Positions 32,682 to 44,128 of a stretch of 64,000 nt of DNA are shown piece after piece. The notes under the pieces are model-generated. The model was not told where the DNA came from. It worked only from the letters and a program-made list of their open reading frames with translations, and ran no database searches. The DNA comes from Euclidia mi (taxonomy: Eukaryota > Arthropoda > Insecta > Lepidoptera > Erebidae), in the NCBI GenBank assembly GCA_944739405.2, contig OX123182.2, positions 21,959,326-22,023,325 of the forward strand. Reading direction: 5' to 3'. The number at the start of each line of letters is the position of its first letter. Position 1 is the stretch's first letter. Made by a program: the position numbers and the translations under genes.

Positions 32682-35465
32682 TTATTGGCAAGGTTGTAAA
32701 CGTGCCCCTTGGAAAAAGAAATATCTTTCGCTGCAAGCAGATTTAACTGATTCAGTGTTACTTATTTGGAAGCAACGACGTCTTATTAGCGCAGGATTGT
32801 GTGGGTTGTATTGCAGTAACTTGTGCTGTTTAAGAACGACAGCAAGAATGTATAGTTGTCTTACCGACAATACTTCCGCCAGACTATAAAGTTCTGAAGT
32901 TGGGAACAATCTTGGCTTGAAGAGACTTATTTTCAGAATAAGTCTTTGTGCTCTTTCTAGTACAATTAGGTTAGTCTTAGCTGCCCCACCCCAGACCGAA
33001 ATACAGTAGGCGAGGACAGATTGACAGAGTGCAAGATAAACAGTTCTCATAACTTTGGAGTCCGCTACATGCCCAAGTTGTTTAAATATATTTGCTAGTT
33101 TTCGAATTCTCTTTGCGACACTATTAATATGTTCTGTGAAGCTAAGATTTTCATCTATTGTTATGCCTAAGTACTTAGTGGATTTGGTATGCTCAATACG
33201 CGGGCAGTCACAGTTTACATTGGTCATAATGTTACATATATGAGCTATTATTTCGCCTGGGAAGGCAACAGAACTACGTGGTGAAAAGGTTACATACTGT
33301 GTCTTAGAAGAGTTTAAAGTAAGTGAGTTAGTAGCTAACCAATGACATACTCTGTTTAGACCTTCCTGGGCATACGCAAATACACTAGGCCACGAGTCCC
33401 CATAGAAAGTAAGGGTGGTGTCATCGGCGCACGAAATAATCTTACAGTTTGGTAGTTGTCATTTGCACAGGTCATTAATGTAGCACAGAAACAGAGTAGG
33501 CCCCAAAACACTGCCCTACGGAACTCTAAAATTAACAGAAGCCTCAACACTCAACTTGTCCCCTATACTCACCCGCTGCCTTCGACGTGTAAGATAGCTG
33601 TTAAACAAGTTCAGCTGTGCATCTCTGATCCCGATGCTCTCAAGCTTCGACAATAGCTTGGAAACAGAGACTGTGTCAAACGCTTTTGCAACGTCTATAA
33701 ATATTGTTAAGCATTTTCTTTTGTCATCTAGCTTAGTAGCGATAAATTCAGTTAATGTGTGCACAGCATCGTCTGTCGATTTACATTGCCTTAAGCCGAA
33801 TTGAGCGTCCGATAGAAAATTTTTGGATTCTAAAAATTTTACGAGCCTCTTGTTTAGTATCTTCTCCAATATCTTCGAGAATGAAGTGAGGATAGATATT
33901 GGGCGATAATTGTTGACACAGTCTCTTTTCCCAGTTTTGTGAATGGGCACTACTATCGATTGCTTGAGGGCATCGGGAAACACACCGTTCTTTAAGCACC
34001 AGTTAAAAAGTTCCGTTATAGGCGCTACTATATATTCCTTAGCTAGTTTAAGAAATTTGTTGGAGATACCATCCCATCCGGGACCACTATCTATCTTTAG
34101 GGTAGAGATGATGTCGCCAACCTCATCACAATTCGTTTCGATAAGTACAAAAGACGAGCTTGACGTACTGTACTTATTTGTATGATACATATTAGGCAAG
34201 ATGGGTATATTTTTTGCTAGATTTGCACCTATATTTGCGAAGAAATCATTAACCGCATTAATAGAGTCAGTTGATGTTCCTTTAATAGTTAGCAGTTCAT
34301 GGTTAGACTGTTTGGTTTTATGTGAATTCGTTATATTTTTAATACTGTGCAAGAGTTTCTTAGAGTTGTTATTTGCCATTTCCAGTTCCCGCCTTTCATA
34401 TGCTATTTTATATTTTTTAAGTACTGAGTTACAGAAATTTCTGTATCTTTTATAAGTTTTAGCGAGTATTTGATTAGTTTTGTCCGTTTTTAATCTATGG
34501 TGCATTTGATCTCTATTTCGAATGCATCTAAGTAAACCCACAGTGATTCATGGTATTTAAATAACTTTGTTATGTGGTATTTTTACTTTTATAGTATTAA
34601 TTATTATTACATTTTGTAAATATTCTACGAGGACAGAAGTTGCTGAGTTCGGGTCACGGCCACATAATAATTGATCAAAATCAGTAGTTTTACATTCTGA
34701 AATGACTTTGTCAAAATCTGTTTTATCAATAGTTCTATTGTTTTTTACATTGCACCGTTTATTCTGAAAGCAAAACAAAGTTGCTCCGTGATCAGTTACA
34801 GTTGAATTTATAACAAATGTTAAGGAAGGGAGATTTGTTTTTAAAATGATGTGGTTGATACAGCTATTACCTCTAGTTGCATAGTCATAGGCCGGCATTA
34901 ATCCGTGGAACGATAATAGTTCTAGATAGCGTGATGAATTAGAGCTGCTTCCTGAAATATTTATATTAATATCACCTATTATAAAAATATTTCTGAAGGA
35001 GGATAGTTCTAGCAAGATATTGTTTAAGGAATTTATAAAGTTCTCAATATTTTTGAAGCAATGTGGTCTGTAAATTGAAATAATAACTGTATCTTTTCCT
35101 AATTTAATCAAAATACAGTTAGCCTCCACGAATGTGGACTCTTCAATATTATGATTTATTGATTTGTTAATGAATAAGACAACTCCATCATTCTGGTTAT
35201 AGTGCTTTGAACTACTGTATGCATAATAACCAGTCAGAGTAGGCAATTTGGCAACACAAGACATCCAACATTCTGAAAGTATTATAATATTGCAGTCTAA
35301 ACCCAGTTGTTTCAGTAGGATACATAAGTTGTCATAATTTTTATTTAAGCTTCTAATGTTTTGGTGCAGAATTCTGACGTAAGATTGTGGGTCTTTAAGA
35401 AAATTTGCATCCGGCTCACATATTATTGATTCACTTGCATTGCAATTATCCAATTGATTTAGCAA
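32682..35465 (-). pseudogene. CR1/Jockey-group LINE ORF2: endonuclease and RT
   Basis: A single minus-strand frame of over 900 codons is broken only by four stops: 34557-34559, 34548-34550, 33516-33518 and 33459-33461. The N-terminal EEP endonuclease has 'HQNIRSLNKN', 'LSECW', 'IIGDINI' and 'VTDHGA'. RT follows with 'NYRPISILTSFSKILEKIL', 'FIDVAKAFDTV' and then 'VP*GSVLGP', where the Gln codon of GVPQG has become TAG. The catalytic box is 'CADDTTLTF', and 'KYLGITIDENLSF' begins the tail. Near 32705 an indel shifts the frame. Such an intact frame with isolated nonsense changes suggests a fairly young copy. The exact clade (CR1, Daphne or related) is not settled. Confidence 0.88.
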
Positions 35466-35773
35466 AATGTTAACATCTGAGAATTGTATATAAAGTTATT
35501 ACTTTCCAATATTTTTTGTAAAAGTTGACGCTTCTGTACAAGTTGCGCTGTTGAGACATGTGTGTATTGTATTGTATTAATATACATGTGTGTATTTTAT
35601 TTTATGAATGTATTTGTGGTAGAGTGTGTTTTATAACCTAAATAATATCTAAGCATGCAATACAAATTTTGTGTATGTAAATTTACTAGCAATAAGAGCA
35701 GTATTAAAATAAAATCATAATTTTTACACTTGAAAGAAACGAAGTAAGCTGTTAAATCTATCACCGAAAATAG

Positions 35774-36637
35774 TCATTTGCTTTTACGTAATTTATTAAG
35801 GTCGTCTTCACTGTCGATACGAATGGCGGGTGCATCATCCTTCTGCCGTATGTAAACTTTGCCATACGCAGTCCAGCAGTTTGTACAATCGTTGGACTTT
35901 ACAAATTCTCTAGCCATGAAGTATAACCGTCTGGTTTTAGTTGTCAAGTTATCCGTGACAAATACCGGTGTTACCTTGCCGGGTATATTGAAATGTGTTG
36001 TGTTAATCTTCTGTTCCTTTACCTTATTCTTATTATAATTAATCACGGATTTAATAAGCTCTTCCTTACAAGTTGACGAGTTAAATTCGACTACAACCGG
36101 CCCTGGTTCAGTCTTGGTTTTTATACGGAAAATATCCCGAATTTCGTTTTGTTGTATCGGTTGGTTGACAACTTCACCCAAACGCAAGACATGGTCTCTT
36201 AAGTTAGTTTTGGTTTCAGGTCGGGTTATAGGGATGTTGCGAATCTCCAGCGATGTAGATTTTAGGGTTCGCTCTAATTGGTCTACTTTTAACTCCAGAC
36301 TTTGTATGCGATGTTTCTGTTTCGCGTTTTCTTTTTCGACAGATTCCAATTTCTTTAGTAAAGAATCGTACATATCTGATAAGAATTCTAAAGTGTTTTG
36401 AGTCTCTTTATTTTGTTGCTTTATAATATTCATATCCTGCTTTAATTTAAAAAATTCTCCCTCTTGCTTTCTCTGAATCTCGCAGAGAAGTTCTTTCAGT
36501 TCGGTATTGGCGACGTCTCCGTGCTTACGTTTCGGTCTTCTAGAGATATTTGAGTTTCCAGGATCATCTGATAACATTTTTTCTGAACCGGTGTCCGAAT
36601 CCGGCGGGATCGACAGTACATTGGAGGATTGAGCCAT
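35774..36637 (-). CDS. LINE ORF1 protein (coiled coil, nucleic-acid binding), intact frame
   Basis: The frame is 287 codons from an ATG at 36637 with no internal stop. A basic segment 'SRRPKRKHGD' lies near residue 32. A long coiled coil (about residues 45-125, for example 'DSLLKKLESVEKENAKQKHR') comes next. A globular part follows with 'LEIRNIPIT', 'IRDIFRIKTK' and 'PGPVVVEFNSS', matching the ORF1 fold of CR1/Jockey-group LINEs (shared with baculovirus FP25K-type proteins). ORF1 coats the LINE RNA. It lies 308 bp upstream of ORF2 on the same strand. It is the only complete frame of this element, so the mRNA product is possible although ORF2 is dead. Confidence 0.8.
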   Translation of the reverse strand: MAQSSNVLSIPPDSDTGSEKMLSDDPGNSNISRRPKRKHGDVANTELKELLCEIQRKQEGEFFKLKQDMNIIKQQNKETQNTLEFLSDMYDSLLKKLESVEKENAKQKHRIQSLELKVDQLERTLKSTSLEIRNIPITRPETKTNLRDHVLRLGEVVNQPIQQNEIRDIFRIKTKTEPGPVVVEFNSSTCKEELIKSVINYNKNKVKEQKINTTHFNIPGKVTPVFVTDNLTTKTRRLYFMAREFVKSNDCTNCWTAYGKVYIRQKDDAPAIRIDSEDDLNKLRKSK

Positions 36638-36734
36638 TTTTAAATTATTAAAACGTATTAGTATAATATTTTTCGAAATTATGCTGTAGGAAATTTACTT
36701 TGATAATATAATAATAACAAAAAGTAAAAAAAAA

Positions 36735-36840
36735 GTCCAAAAAGCTTCCACTGTAGCCGCAGACTCGATCCCGAATCACTCAACGGTGTATCCGTTAGGC
36801 ACTCCACTTCGCCACATGAGCAGATGTGAAGTTGTCTCAA
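36735..36840 (-). repeat. tRNA-like Pol III unit upstream of the LINE
   Basis: On the minus strand TGGCGAAGTGGAGTGCC (A-box-like, near 36818) is followed by GGGATCGAGTC (B-box-like, near 36766), 35-40 bases on, and then a T9 run near 36730, a Pol III terminator. It is in the same orientation as, and about 100 bp upstream of, ORF1. It may be a SINE head, a decayed tRNA gene, or part of the LINE 5' UTR. Confidence 0.5.
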
Positions 36841-38280
36841 ATAGTATTTTGGTTATTGTTGTAGTGTAAGCTCCTTGTAGATCTGTTAGCCTGGTACTTT
36901 TGTTAAAAGAGTACAGAGATTAAGTTTATGATTTTGTCTCTCTCACCCTTTTGAAGTTGTGTAGAGAAGGGTGGACCTTCTTCCGTGTGTGAGATAACGT
37001 TGCACACAGCTTTGTAGCCTTTACGTTCGCGCCAGTAAAGTATGACCTCTTCAATGCTTATGTCGTCCTATTTTATCACTTGAATTTATGAATTTAATAA
37101 AGTTATTATTTAATTTAACAGAATTGCGTAGACTTTGTGGACACGTTCATCCGTTGTCGAGGTCCGGGGGCAAGGGGATAATAGATGAGGACAGATGTAG
37201 TTGCCAGTATATAAAGATTTGACAGCTTCATATATACTTGAAAGATTTGACAGCCAAAGGTTAGTAGGACATATAAATAACTGAAGGCTAAAGATATATT
37301 TTCCCGACGGAAGATATTCGTTTTAGAGAGAGCATAAATAATATATATAGATTTATTGCTTCTCTTCTTTCTTTCAGTCTTTGGATGCAGGTGGATCGCA
37401 AAGAATTTTCAATAGCTTCCGATGTTTGGTAAAATATGTGGATCCTTTCCTAATTGTTAAGTAGCTTTTCGATGAAATACTTACGTTTATAATTTAATTT
37501 ACAGATGAACAGCTTATGTTTTCTCTGCCTAGTTAGACTTTTTAAAGTTTGCAGTTGCAATTAATGTTAATGCAATGTTGCAATTGGTGTTAATTATATT
37601 TAATTGTAGCCCAGGTGCTATAATCGCACCTGGGCTAAAATTACTTTATGAGATTTCCTTTTTATACAATCTTCAATTCTACAGCACGATTTCTGGTAGT
37701 ACTGGAAAATGACAACGGGCTATCTTCTTTTTTTCTCTTCATTTAGGAAGAAAGCGATCCCCAAGATCCCTTTTTGCTGTTCCACACACTACACTTTCTT
37801 CGTATAATTATTATTTATTTATCATACCAAATAATTCAAAGAAAACGTCACAAGTCCGCTAAGAGCAAAATGACTCTAATGTTATATGAGTGTATGTGGA
37901 ACCTTATACATAAGGTGTCACCTATACCCCTCTTCAGAGTAAAAGACATTAAGAGGTTAGTTATAATACATAAACCTACGAGAAATCTATTTTATTAAGC
38001 ACGAAAAAGGCAACTTAGCCCAAAGTAATAAAGCTTACATTAATTGATAAAAAAGAAACGGTTTATTTTTTAACTCACATTGAACAGTAAAACCTTAATT
38101 TTCGCAAAGTGATACTCACAATCGTTATCGGTTGATAAGTATTACTGCTTATTTCGATTTTTGAACAATGTCTTTGTTATGTGTGGGTGTATAAAATTTC
38201 AAACAATGGGACCGTATCATTTTACTTGTAAGTATCATTTTTGTATTTTAGATTGACCTTTACGAATTCTTTTTTGTTAC
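36841..38280. other. Unassigned stretch with one perfect hairpin
   Basis: No coding is recognised. The first 300 bp may still be LINE 5' UTR. A perfect 12-bp stem (TAGCCCAGGTGC / GCACCTGGGCTA) with a 7-base loop lies at 37607-37637. Confidence 0.45.
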
Positions 38281-38284
38281 AGTT

Positions 38285-38345
38285 TTGAATGGCACAGAGC
38301 TTGTACTATGGGTACTAGATAATGGGTTGACATACATATTTTTAT
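38285..38345 (-). repeat. SINE fragment
   Basis: On the minus strand TTATCTAGTACCCATAGTACAAGCTC matches the body of the SINE at 21340-21366 in shortened form. The tRNA-like head is missing. Confidence 0.6.
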
Positions 38346-38433
38346 TAAAATACATAACTTACATACTAACATACATACAATGAACATTTTTTGTTAGTAA
38401 ATATACTTAAATACTATGTTAATATTGCTTCAC

Positions 38434-38650
38434 TTACGATATTGTTGTGCGTTCTTGTGGCACTTGTCCGCAGAAGCGACGGAACACCACACCTTTCGGC
38501 CAAAAGTCCTCCTTCATAAAAACACGGCAGAAAGCACGTCGGGATCCGCACCACAAACGCCTTGAAGTTGACGTTGCGTCGCGACTCCAGCAGCTGTACT
38601 CTCGGCATGTACTTCGACTTTTGGTGCACGAACTCCGCGATGTCCTCCAC
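38434..38650 (-). pseudogene. LINE ORF1-like C-terminal fragment
   Basis: The minus strand reads 'EDIAEFVHQKSKYMPRVQLL' and 'ESRRNVNFKAFVVRIPT', then in a shifted frame 'FMKEDFWPKGVVFRRFCGQ'. The alternation of these motifs resembles the C-terminal part of a LINE ORF1 family common in arthropods (ending in a 'FWP.GV.FRRF' motif). A one-base shift near 38535 breaks it. It lies head to head with the plus-strand LINE that follows and is probably an independent insertion. Confidence 0.5.
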
Positions 38651-38754
38651 CTTAGTGGTAAAAGTAAGAGGAAAAATATGGGAAAAATAAATGAGAACGA
38701 AGACCTGCTTAAAAACAAAATGAGAGAGAATGTTTGCTTAGCAGTGTACCTGAA

Positions 38755-39460
38755 TGCAAGAGCGTGTTTAGATTCGAGCACGTTACCCCGCGAGATATAT
38801 TGATCGCATATAATTCAATTAATATTAAAAATACCGGTGACTTTTGGGGCATTTCAACTAAAATTTTAGGTACTATAGTTGAGACTGTTGCGCCTTACCT
38901 CTCTATAATTTTTAACCAATGTTTTGACTTAGGCGTATTTCCGGATTTGATGAAATTAAGTAAAATCATACCTTATTCAAATCTGGCAGTAAAAATTACG
39001 TAAATAATTTTAGGCCCATCTCTATCTTGCCGGCATTTAGTAAAATATTTGAAAAGATTTTATTAAAGCAGCTACTAAGACACTTTAATTAAAATAGTCT
39101 GCTTCATAAAGATCAATACGGATTTACTAAAGGTAGATCCACTACTGATGCGGGTTTTGCTCTCATAAAACACGTTTATAATGCTTGGGAGTCATCTAAA
39201 AATGCTATCGGAGTATTCTGTGACCTCTCAAAAGCATTTGATTGCGTTCATCACGACACACTATTGCGTAAGCTCCGCCACTACGGCGTAGAGGAAACCG
39301 CACTTTGTGTTGTCGAGTCGTACCTGCGGCAAAAATTTCAGTGCGACGATGTAAATTGGACTACATCCTCTAAATTACCTATACAGTTGGGCGTTCCACA
39401 AGGTTCTATTTTAGGTCCTTTTCTACTCCTTGTATATATGACTTACCTTTTTATTTAAAA
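38755..39460 (+). pseudogene. CR1-group LINE RT, N-terminal half
   Basis: The frame is broken several times but motifs are clear: 'DFWGISTKILGTIVETVAPY', 'LGVFPDLMKLSKIIP' and 'NNFRPISILPAFSKIFEKI'. 'YGFTKGRSTTDAGFALIKHV', 'GVFCDLSKAFDCVHHDTLL' (catalytic Asp) and 'GVPQGSILGPFLLL' follow. A TAA at about 39000 and a later TAA in 'RHFN*NSLLHKD' are visible. The copy lacks endonuclease and ORF1 upstream, so it is 5'-truncated near 38750. It is a different family from the minus-strand LINE at 32306-36640. Confidence 0.82.
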
Positions 39461-40334
39461 AAAACATCTGTGATGTCGTTCTTTTTGCAGATGATACGTC
39501 ACTTATTTTTAAAGTAGATAGGAATAGGAGTCAATGTGATGATGTAAATAATGCACTTATACAGGTTACACAATAATTTATAGCAAACAACCTAGTGCTT
39601 ATTTCTAAAAAGACTAAATGCGGTAAATTTGCTTTACCTAACGTTAGACAACTGGGACCTAATATAAGGCTTGATAGGGAGGAACTTGACACAGTTGACT
39701 CGACAGTGTTTCTAGGCATTACACTAGATAATAAGTTACAATGGGGTGCACATATAGCATGTCTTGCAGGTAAGCTCAGCTCTGCTGCGTATGCTGTCAA
39801 AAAAGTTAGACAACTTACTGATGTTGACACAGCTCGTCTAGTTTATTTTAGCTATTTTCATAGTGTCATGTCCTACGGCATTTTGTTATGGGACAAAGCT
39901 GCGGATATTCAGAATATCTTTGTTCTACAGAAACGAGCGGTACGAGCAATATACATGTTAGGTGCAAAAGATACTCTTAGGGAACGCTTTTAGTCTATAG
40001 GGATTCTTACAGTAGCCTCGCAGTTTTATTTGCTAATATATTGTATATCAGGCAAAATATAGCTTTATTTACTCCAAAAAGTGATGTACATAACATAAAT
40101 ACTCGAAACAAGCATAAGTTATATGCCCCTTATCATCGTTTACATAAAGTTAATCATTCTTTTGTAGGGCTAGGTATTCGTATATACAATAAAATACCAA
40201 TTAGTCTTTTAGAATTACCATTTAGTACGTTCAAAAGTAAAATAAAAGACTGCCTTATTAGGAAAGGTTATTATACCATTAATGATTATTTGAGTGATAA
40301 GGATAGATGGTCACTTACACTAGCCAACTCTTGA
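39461..40334 (+). pseudogene. CR1-group LINE RT, catalytic box and C-terminus
   Basis: After stops near 39456 and 39470 the RT continues with 'LFADDTSLIFKVD' (FADD), a stop near 39572, then 'VDSTVFLGITLDNKLQWG' and 'ARLVYFSYFHSVMSYGILLW'. 'LQKRAVRAIY' follows, then a stop at 39991-39993. The end reads 'TRNKHKLYAPYHRLHKVNHS' and 'FVGLGIRIYNKIPISL', the conserved C-terminus of this group, stopping at 40332-40334. Many stops make it clearly non-functional. Confidence 0.82.
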
Positions 40335-40998
40335 TTATTTTGAATTTATATAGATACCTTGCTTTTCAGTTTTGTTTTTTTTATTTAATATCTCTAGTTC
40401 TATCAATTTAATATTCATGTATTATTAGGTCATTCAACTTACTACATTTACATTTTCATTGTTGTTACACAAATTTTATTAAAATTTGCTACAGTGTTAG
40501 ATGAAGATAACTCGTTATCATGGGCTGGATACTAACGTTTTTGTAATTTTCGTGTATTCATATACCGTCACTTTCTGTAACATACTTTTCCACCATAGTT
40601 CTGAACATGATCGCGAGTTGCCTACATTATAAGGCGTAAGTGGATGCTCCTGTTACACAAGATTCACATTGCAAGACTACTACAGCACTTAATTTAGTAA
40701 CTGCATATTTGTTTAAGTATTATGTATGTTCTTATTTACTATTTACAGGTAATTTATTACAATGTGGAACAGTTGCAGCTCCTTACAAAAACAAAATATG
40801 TACCATAAGACTGGCGATTTAAAAGAGTGGCCACGAGTTTTATTGCCCGTTCTTTCTCGTGGTTCTACCTATTGCTTTGCGAACGATGCAGTAAATGTAA
40901 ATGTAGAAGCATTAGTAATGTACTTTAAAAATTTGACGTTCATAAGCGTCACCTTGTGACCTAGATGAATAAATGATTTTTGACTTTGATTTTGACGA
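40335..40998 (+). other. CR1-group LINE 3' UTR with TTTGA-type terminal repeat
   Basis: The UTR ends GACCTAGATGAATAAATGA followed by TTTTTGACTTTGATTTTGACG, the short terminal repeat typical of CR1-like ends. The segment 40830-40925 (TTTTATTGCCCGTTCTTTCT ... GTAAATGTAAATGTAGAA) recurs as reverse complement at 53105-53185. Confidence 0.75.
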
Positions 40999-41858
40999 TA
41001 CAATGACTTCATTTAACGGATCACCATAATACTGCCTTTCGATGTGTTTGCAGAATTTTTATTTTTAGATTATTGTTGTGTAATTTATAACTAAGTATTT
41101 GTTCTGCTTTAATAACTATATGGTTATGTATCCTTTATTACATCATGTGGCTGTCTCGTTTGTGTAATAAACTATATCCTATTCCATTGCGGTCACAAAG
41201 CCATCATCATCATCATGCAAGCGCAGACCCGATTGCGATCCAAGGCCTTCGCTTTGGAATGTCCACTATTCAGGTCACAAATTATAACACACATAAACGT
41301 AAAAAAATATGTTTAAACGATAGTATGGCTATAAGAACAATCTAGAAGACATGGCATTTGAAACTGCAAAATTGGTTCTCTTATTTACAATTTATGGTAG
41401 CATGACACACAAATAGTTTTCGCACTCACACAAGTACACAAATACTTTGCGTTGCTGCCTTAAATATAAAGAATGAATAAGAGAATAGCAAACAGTAAAA
41501 AAGTTTATAAGCCAGATGACAATGTTAAAATATAAAGTACAAAAAAAGCAGTAACACTGTGTGAAGCCCAACTTCGCCGTTTATACAACCAGACGAAAAT
41601 GTACAAATATAAAGTCCGAGTACACCAGCCAAGCTATTTGAACAACTCCACTAACCGAACCATCAATATATTGCTTAATCACCCAGATGGATGAAAATGG
41701 TCGATCATAATTTAACAGAAGATTCCGGCCTCGCACAAATGCCTGATTTTAATGTGACAGTACGTTGGAATTTCTAGAACTAGTATAAATATTGATCCTT
41801 TCTATATTTATCTATACCTACATCGGTATGACTAGCCATAAAATATCCTTAGCCGATG
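40999..41858. other. Unassigned stretch
   Basis: No gene is seen. CATCATCATCATCATGCAAGC near 41204 may be the reversed tail of an RTE/SINE copy. Confidence 0.35.
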
Positions 41859-41860
41859 TA

Positions 41861-42450
41861 TATGTTACGGTAAGAGTGAATAATTGAAGATTATTAATAA
41901 TTATCTATTATTATTAATAATTACCGAAAGTCGAGGTTAAAGTGATAAATTAATCACATTTGTCGGTTTTTATTAATAATTTAACCCCAGTAGTGATAAA
42001 TGTAATAAGTGGCCAATTTTAATAAGCTGAGTTGACGGAGCCATGCTTCGCAGGGCTCCTATTTTGGGTGCAGGGTCACAAGAGAACCTAACATAACCTA
42101 TTAAGTTTTCTGAGTGGATAAGTTTCCTAAGCGGACGAGACTTTTAAATGATATTTTGTAGAACGATCGGCATATTATTATTTGGTGTGCAATTAGTATT
42201 TTAGTGAACGAATAAAGTATTTTGCGTAACGCACTTCAGTGTGTCCCTAAATAAATAACTGCTGGTCAAAAAACATTGGGTTTTTATTTATTTTATAACT
42301 TTTACCAATATGTGTCGTGAATTATTAATAATTACTACTAAAAGTAATAAATTTCGATCGTTTATTCACATTTACCAAAACATGTGTTAATTATAAATAA
42401 TTTTGTAAATATATTAATAATTTTCAATTAATCAGATTTACCGTCACATA
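41861..42450. mobile_element. AT-rich MITE of about 590 bp with TA duplication
   Basis: TATGTTACGGTAA at 41861 pairs with TTACCGTCACATA ending at 42450. The match extends inward about 40 bp (GAATAATTGAAGATTATTAATA against its near-complement). TA lies outside both ends (41859-41860 and 42451-42452). The interior repeats ATTAATAATT several times and encodes nothing. Confidence 0.65.
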
Positions 42451-42452
42451 TA

Positions 42453-42796
42453 TATGGGGAGCGGTAGCGAATAGCTCGATAACCCAAAAAAACTACTGCT
42501 ACTGGACTCATTAACACGTTCATTGCCAAGTCAAAATGCTGAACTTACTTAAATGGCCAAATTAAAAAAATCGTTGAATATGGTTTTTATTGTGCCAGTA
42601 ATGCTTTTATACAACGAAACTAACATTATATAATGTATAAGTTCATAAATATATGTGTACATTTTTATCACGCGAAGACGTGTGATTGGCCATACGGGAC
42701 GCATTTATTATATATGTAGGCTAACCTCATTGGTGGTTAACAATGAGGTTTGCTACAATGTTACAGGCCGCCAAGAAGAACGACATTCCAATAGCC

Positions 42797-42800
<4 letters not shown>
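42453..42800. other. Unassigned stretch with a dispersed repeat
   Basis: TTAACACGTTCATTGCCAAG at 42511 is the near-complement of TTGGCAATGAATGTGTTAA-like DNA at 52262, and both lie next to CACGCGA/ACGTG-rich sequence. This suggests two copies of one small element in opposite orientation. Confidence 0.4.
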
Positions 42801-42851
<51 letters not shown>

Positions 42852-42984
42852 TTTATATATATATATATATATTATATATTGTATTTTATATATTATATAT
42901 ATATATTATATATATGTATTTTATATATTATATTATTATATATTATATATATATTATATATATGTATTTTATATATTATATTAT

Positions 42985-43044
<60 letters not shown>

Positions 43045-43045
43045 G
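42801..43045. repeat. TA-rich microsatellite
   Basis: About 245 bp are almost pure TA dinucleotides with interspersed TATGTATTTTATATAT units that themselves recur. Frames across it give meaningless Ile/Tyr repeats. Confidence 0.95.
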
Positions 43046-43391
43046 TATTTTGATAGAAATTGTAATTGTTGCGATAATCAATTTTACTGTGAGTACCTAT
43101 TTACAATAATAACTGAAGTGATAAGAAATTGTTGTTTTACTTACATCTCCTAGCCCGATAACCCACACGCCCATACCACATGAGATATGTTGAAGAAACA
43201 AATGATAGAAGAAGGAGAAAAGGAATGCAGTAGAAATCCCTTAACCCATAGTCGAAAGACTTTATATACATATTGCCCACATGGCCGGTAACGCGAATTC
43301 GCGTAATTTGTATTTCCAAGGCAGGCTAGGCTCTGATGACTTTTTTGTCGGTTTCGGATTGTTAATCATTATAAATACAAAGTTTTGATGT

Positions 43392-44107
43392 TGTAACGGG
43401 TTCTGGTATTGTAACGCAGAAAAGGTTATATGCGTTTATTTGCCGAGTATTGTCTCACTGCAAGGGGGCACGAGTATGACCGACCAACAACACGACACTG
43501 GCCTGAACACTAAGGGCTGCAGTCTCCCACGCTGTTCCCTCCGGTTGTGTGCAGGGCAGGCTGCTCGAAGGGCTGCGCGTAGCGGGCAGGTTCAGCTGGC
43601 AGGCGCCGGCGGTCTGAGTGCGATGAGCAGGGCAGGGCCAGACTCTTCGGCAGAGGTGACGCCGAAGACGATGCAGGGAAGTGTAGCGGTCTAGAGTAGC
43701 GTAGCCCGAAGCTTAAGGTAGACCTGGAACCTGAAGGAAAGCAGCATTAGAAAAGCCACAACCAATAGAGCCAGGCAGGTGGGGTCAGCCGGCCTCAGCT
43801 AGCAGGTAGAGAGATGGGCAGTACGCTAGTGCAGTAAATGTAGTAACTCACCCACAGCTGGGACCAGGATACACGTTCGACGTAGAGTCAGTACGTAATC
43901 GTAGGTATGTAGTAGGAGCGACGTTAGAGTAGCAGTGCCGGCCTCTCTGTCGGCCCCTTTACATACCGGCCCATCCATCAGAGTTGGAGTCGCTACGTGA
44001 CTATATTTGGTCAGGCTTTGCGAGCGCGGACGATGGCCTTCTCTGATTGGACGAGCGTATGGACGGTATTATGACGCAGACGCGGTAGGTGCCGGACATA
44101 CGTTACA
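43392..44107 (-). repeat. 3' LTR of the Gypsy element
   Basis: This 716-bp copy begins TGTAACGGGTTC and ends ACGTTACA on the plus strand, with a TGTAACG/CGTTACA terminal inverted repeat. It differs from the other LTR by several substitutions and lacks an insertion of about 17 bp present there (near 51432). The divergence points to an insertion that is not recent. A GC-rich promoter-like part lies near 44030-44100. Confidence 0.9.
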
Positions 44108-44128
44108 ATACCGCCCGCCTTAGGAGAG
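44108..44128 (-). promoter_or_regulatory. Polypurine tract next to the 3' LTR
   Basis: Read on the minus strand, AAGGCGGGCGGTAT directly precedes the LTR start TGTAACG. A purine-rich run at this place primes plus-strand DNA synthesis in LTR elements. Confidence 0.55.

Noticed and set aside
36735..36840. Functional tRNA gene
   Set aside because: A and B boxes are present but acceptor and anticodon stems could not be paired convincingly by eye.
42655..43153. Open frames rich in Ile and Tyr
   Set aside because: They are translations of the TA microsatellite at 42801-43045 and appear on both strands.
43440..43694. 84-codon open frame
   Set aside because: It lies wholly inside the Gypsy LTR, where no coding is expected.
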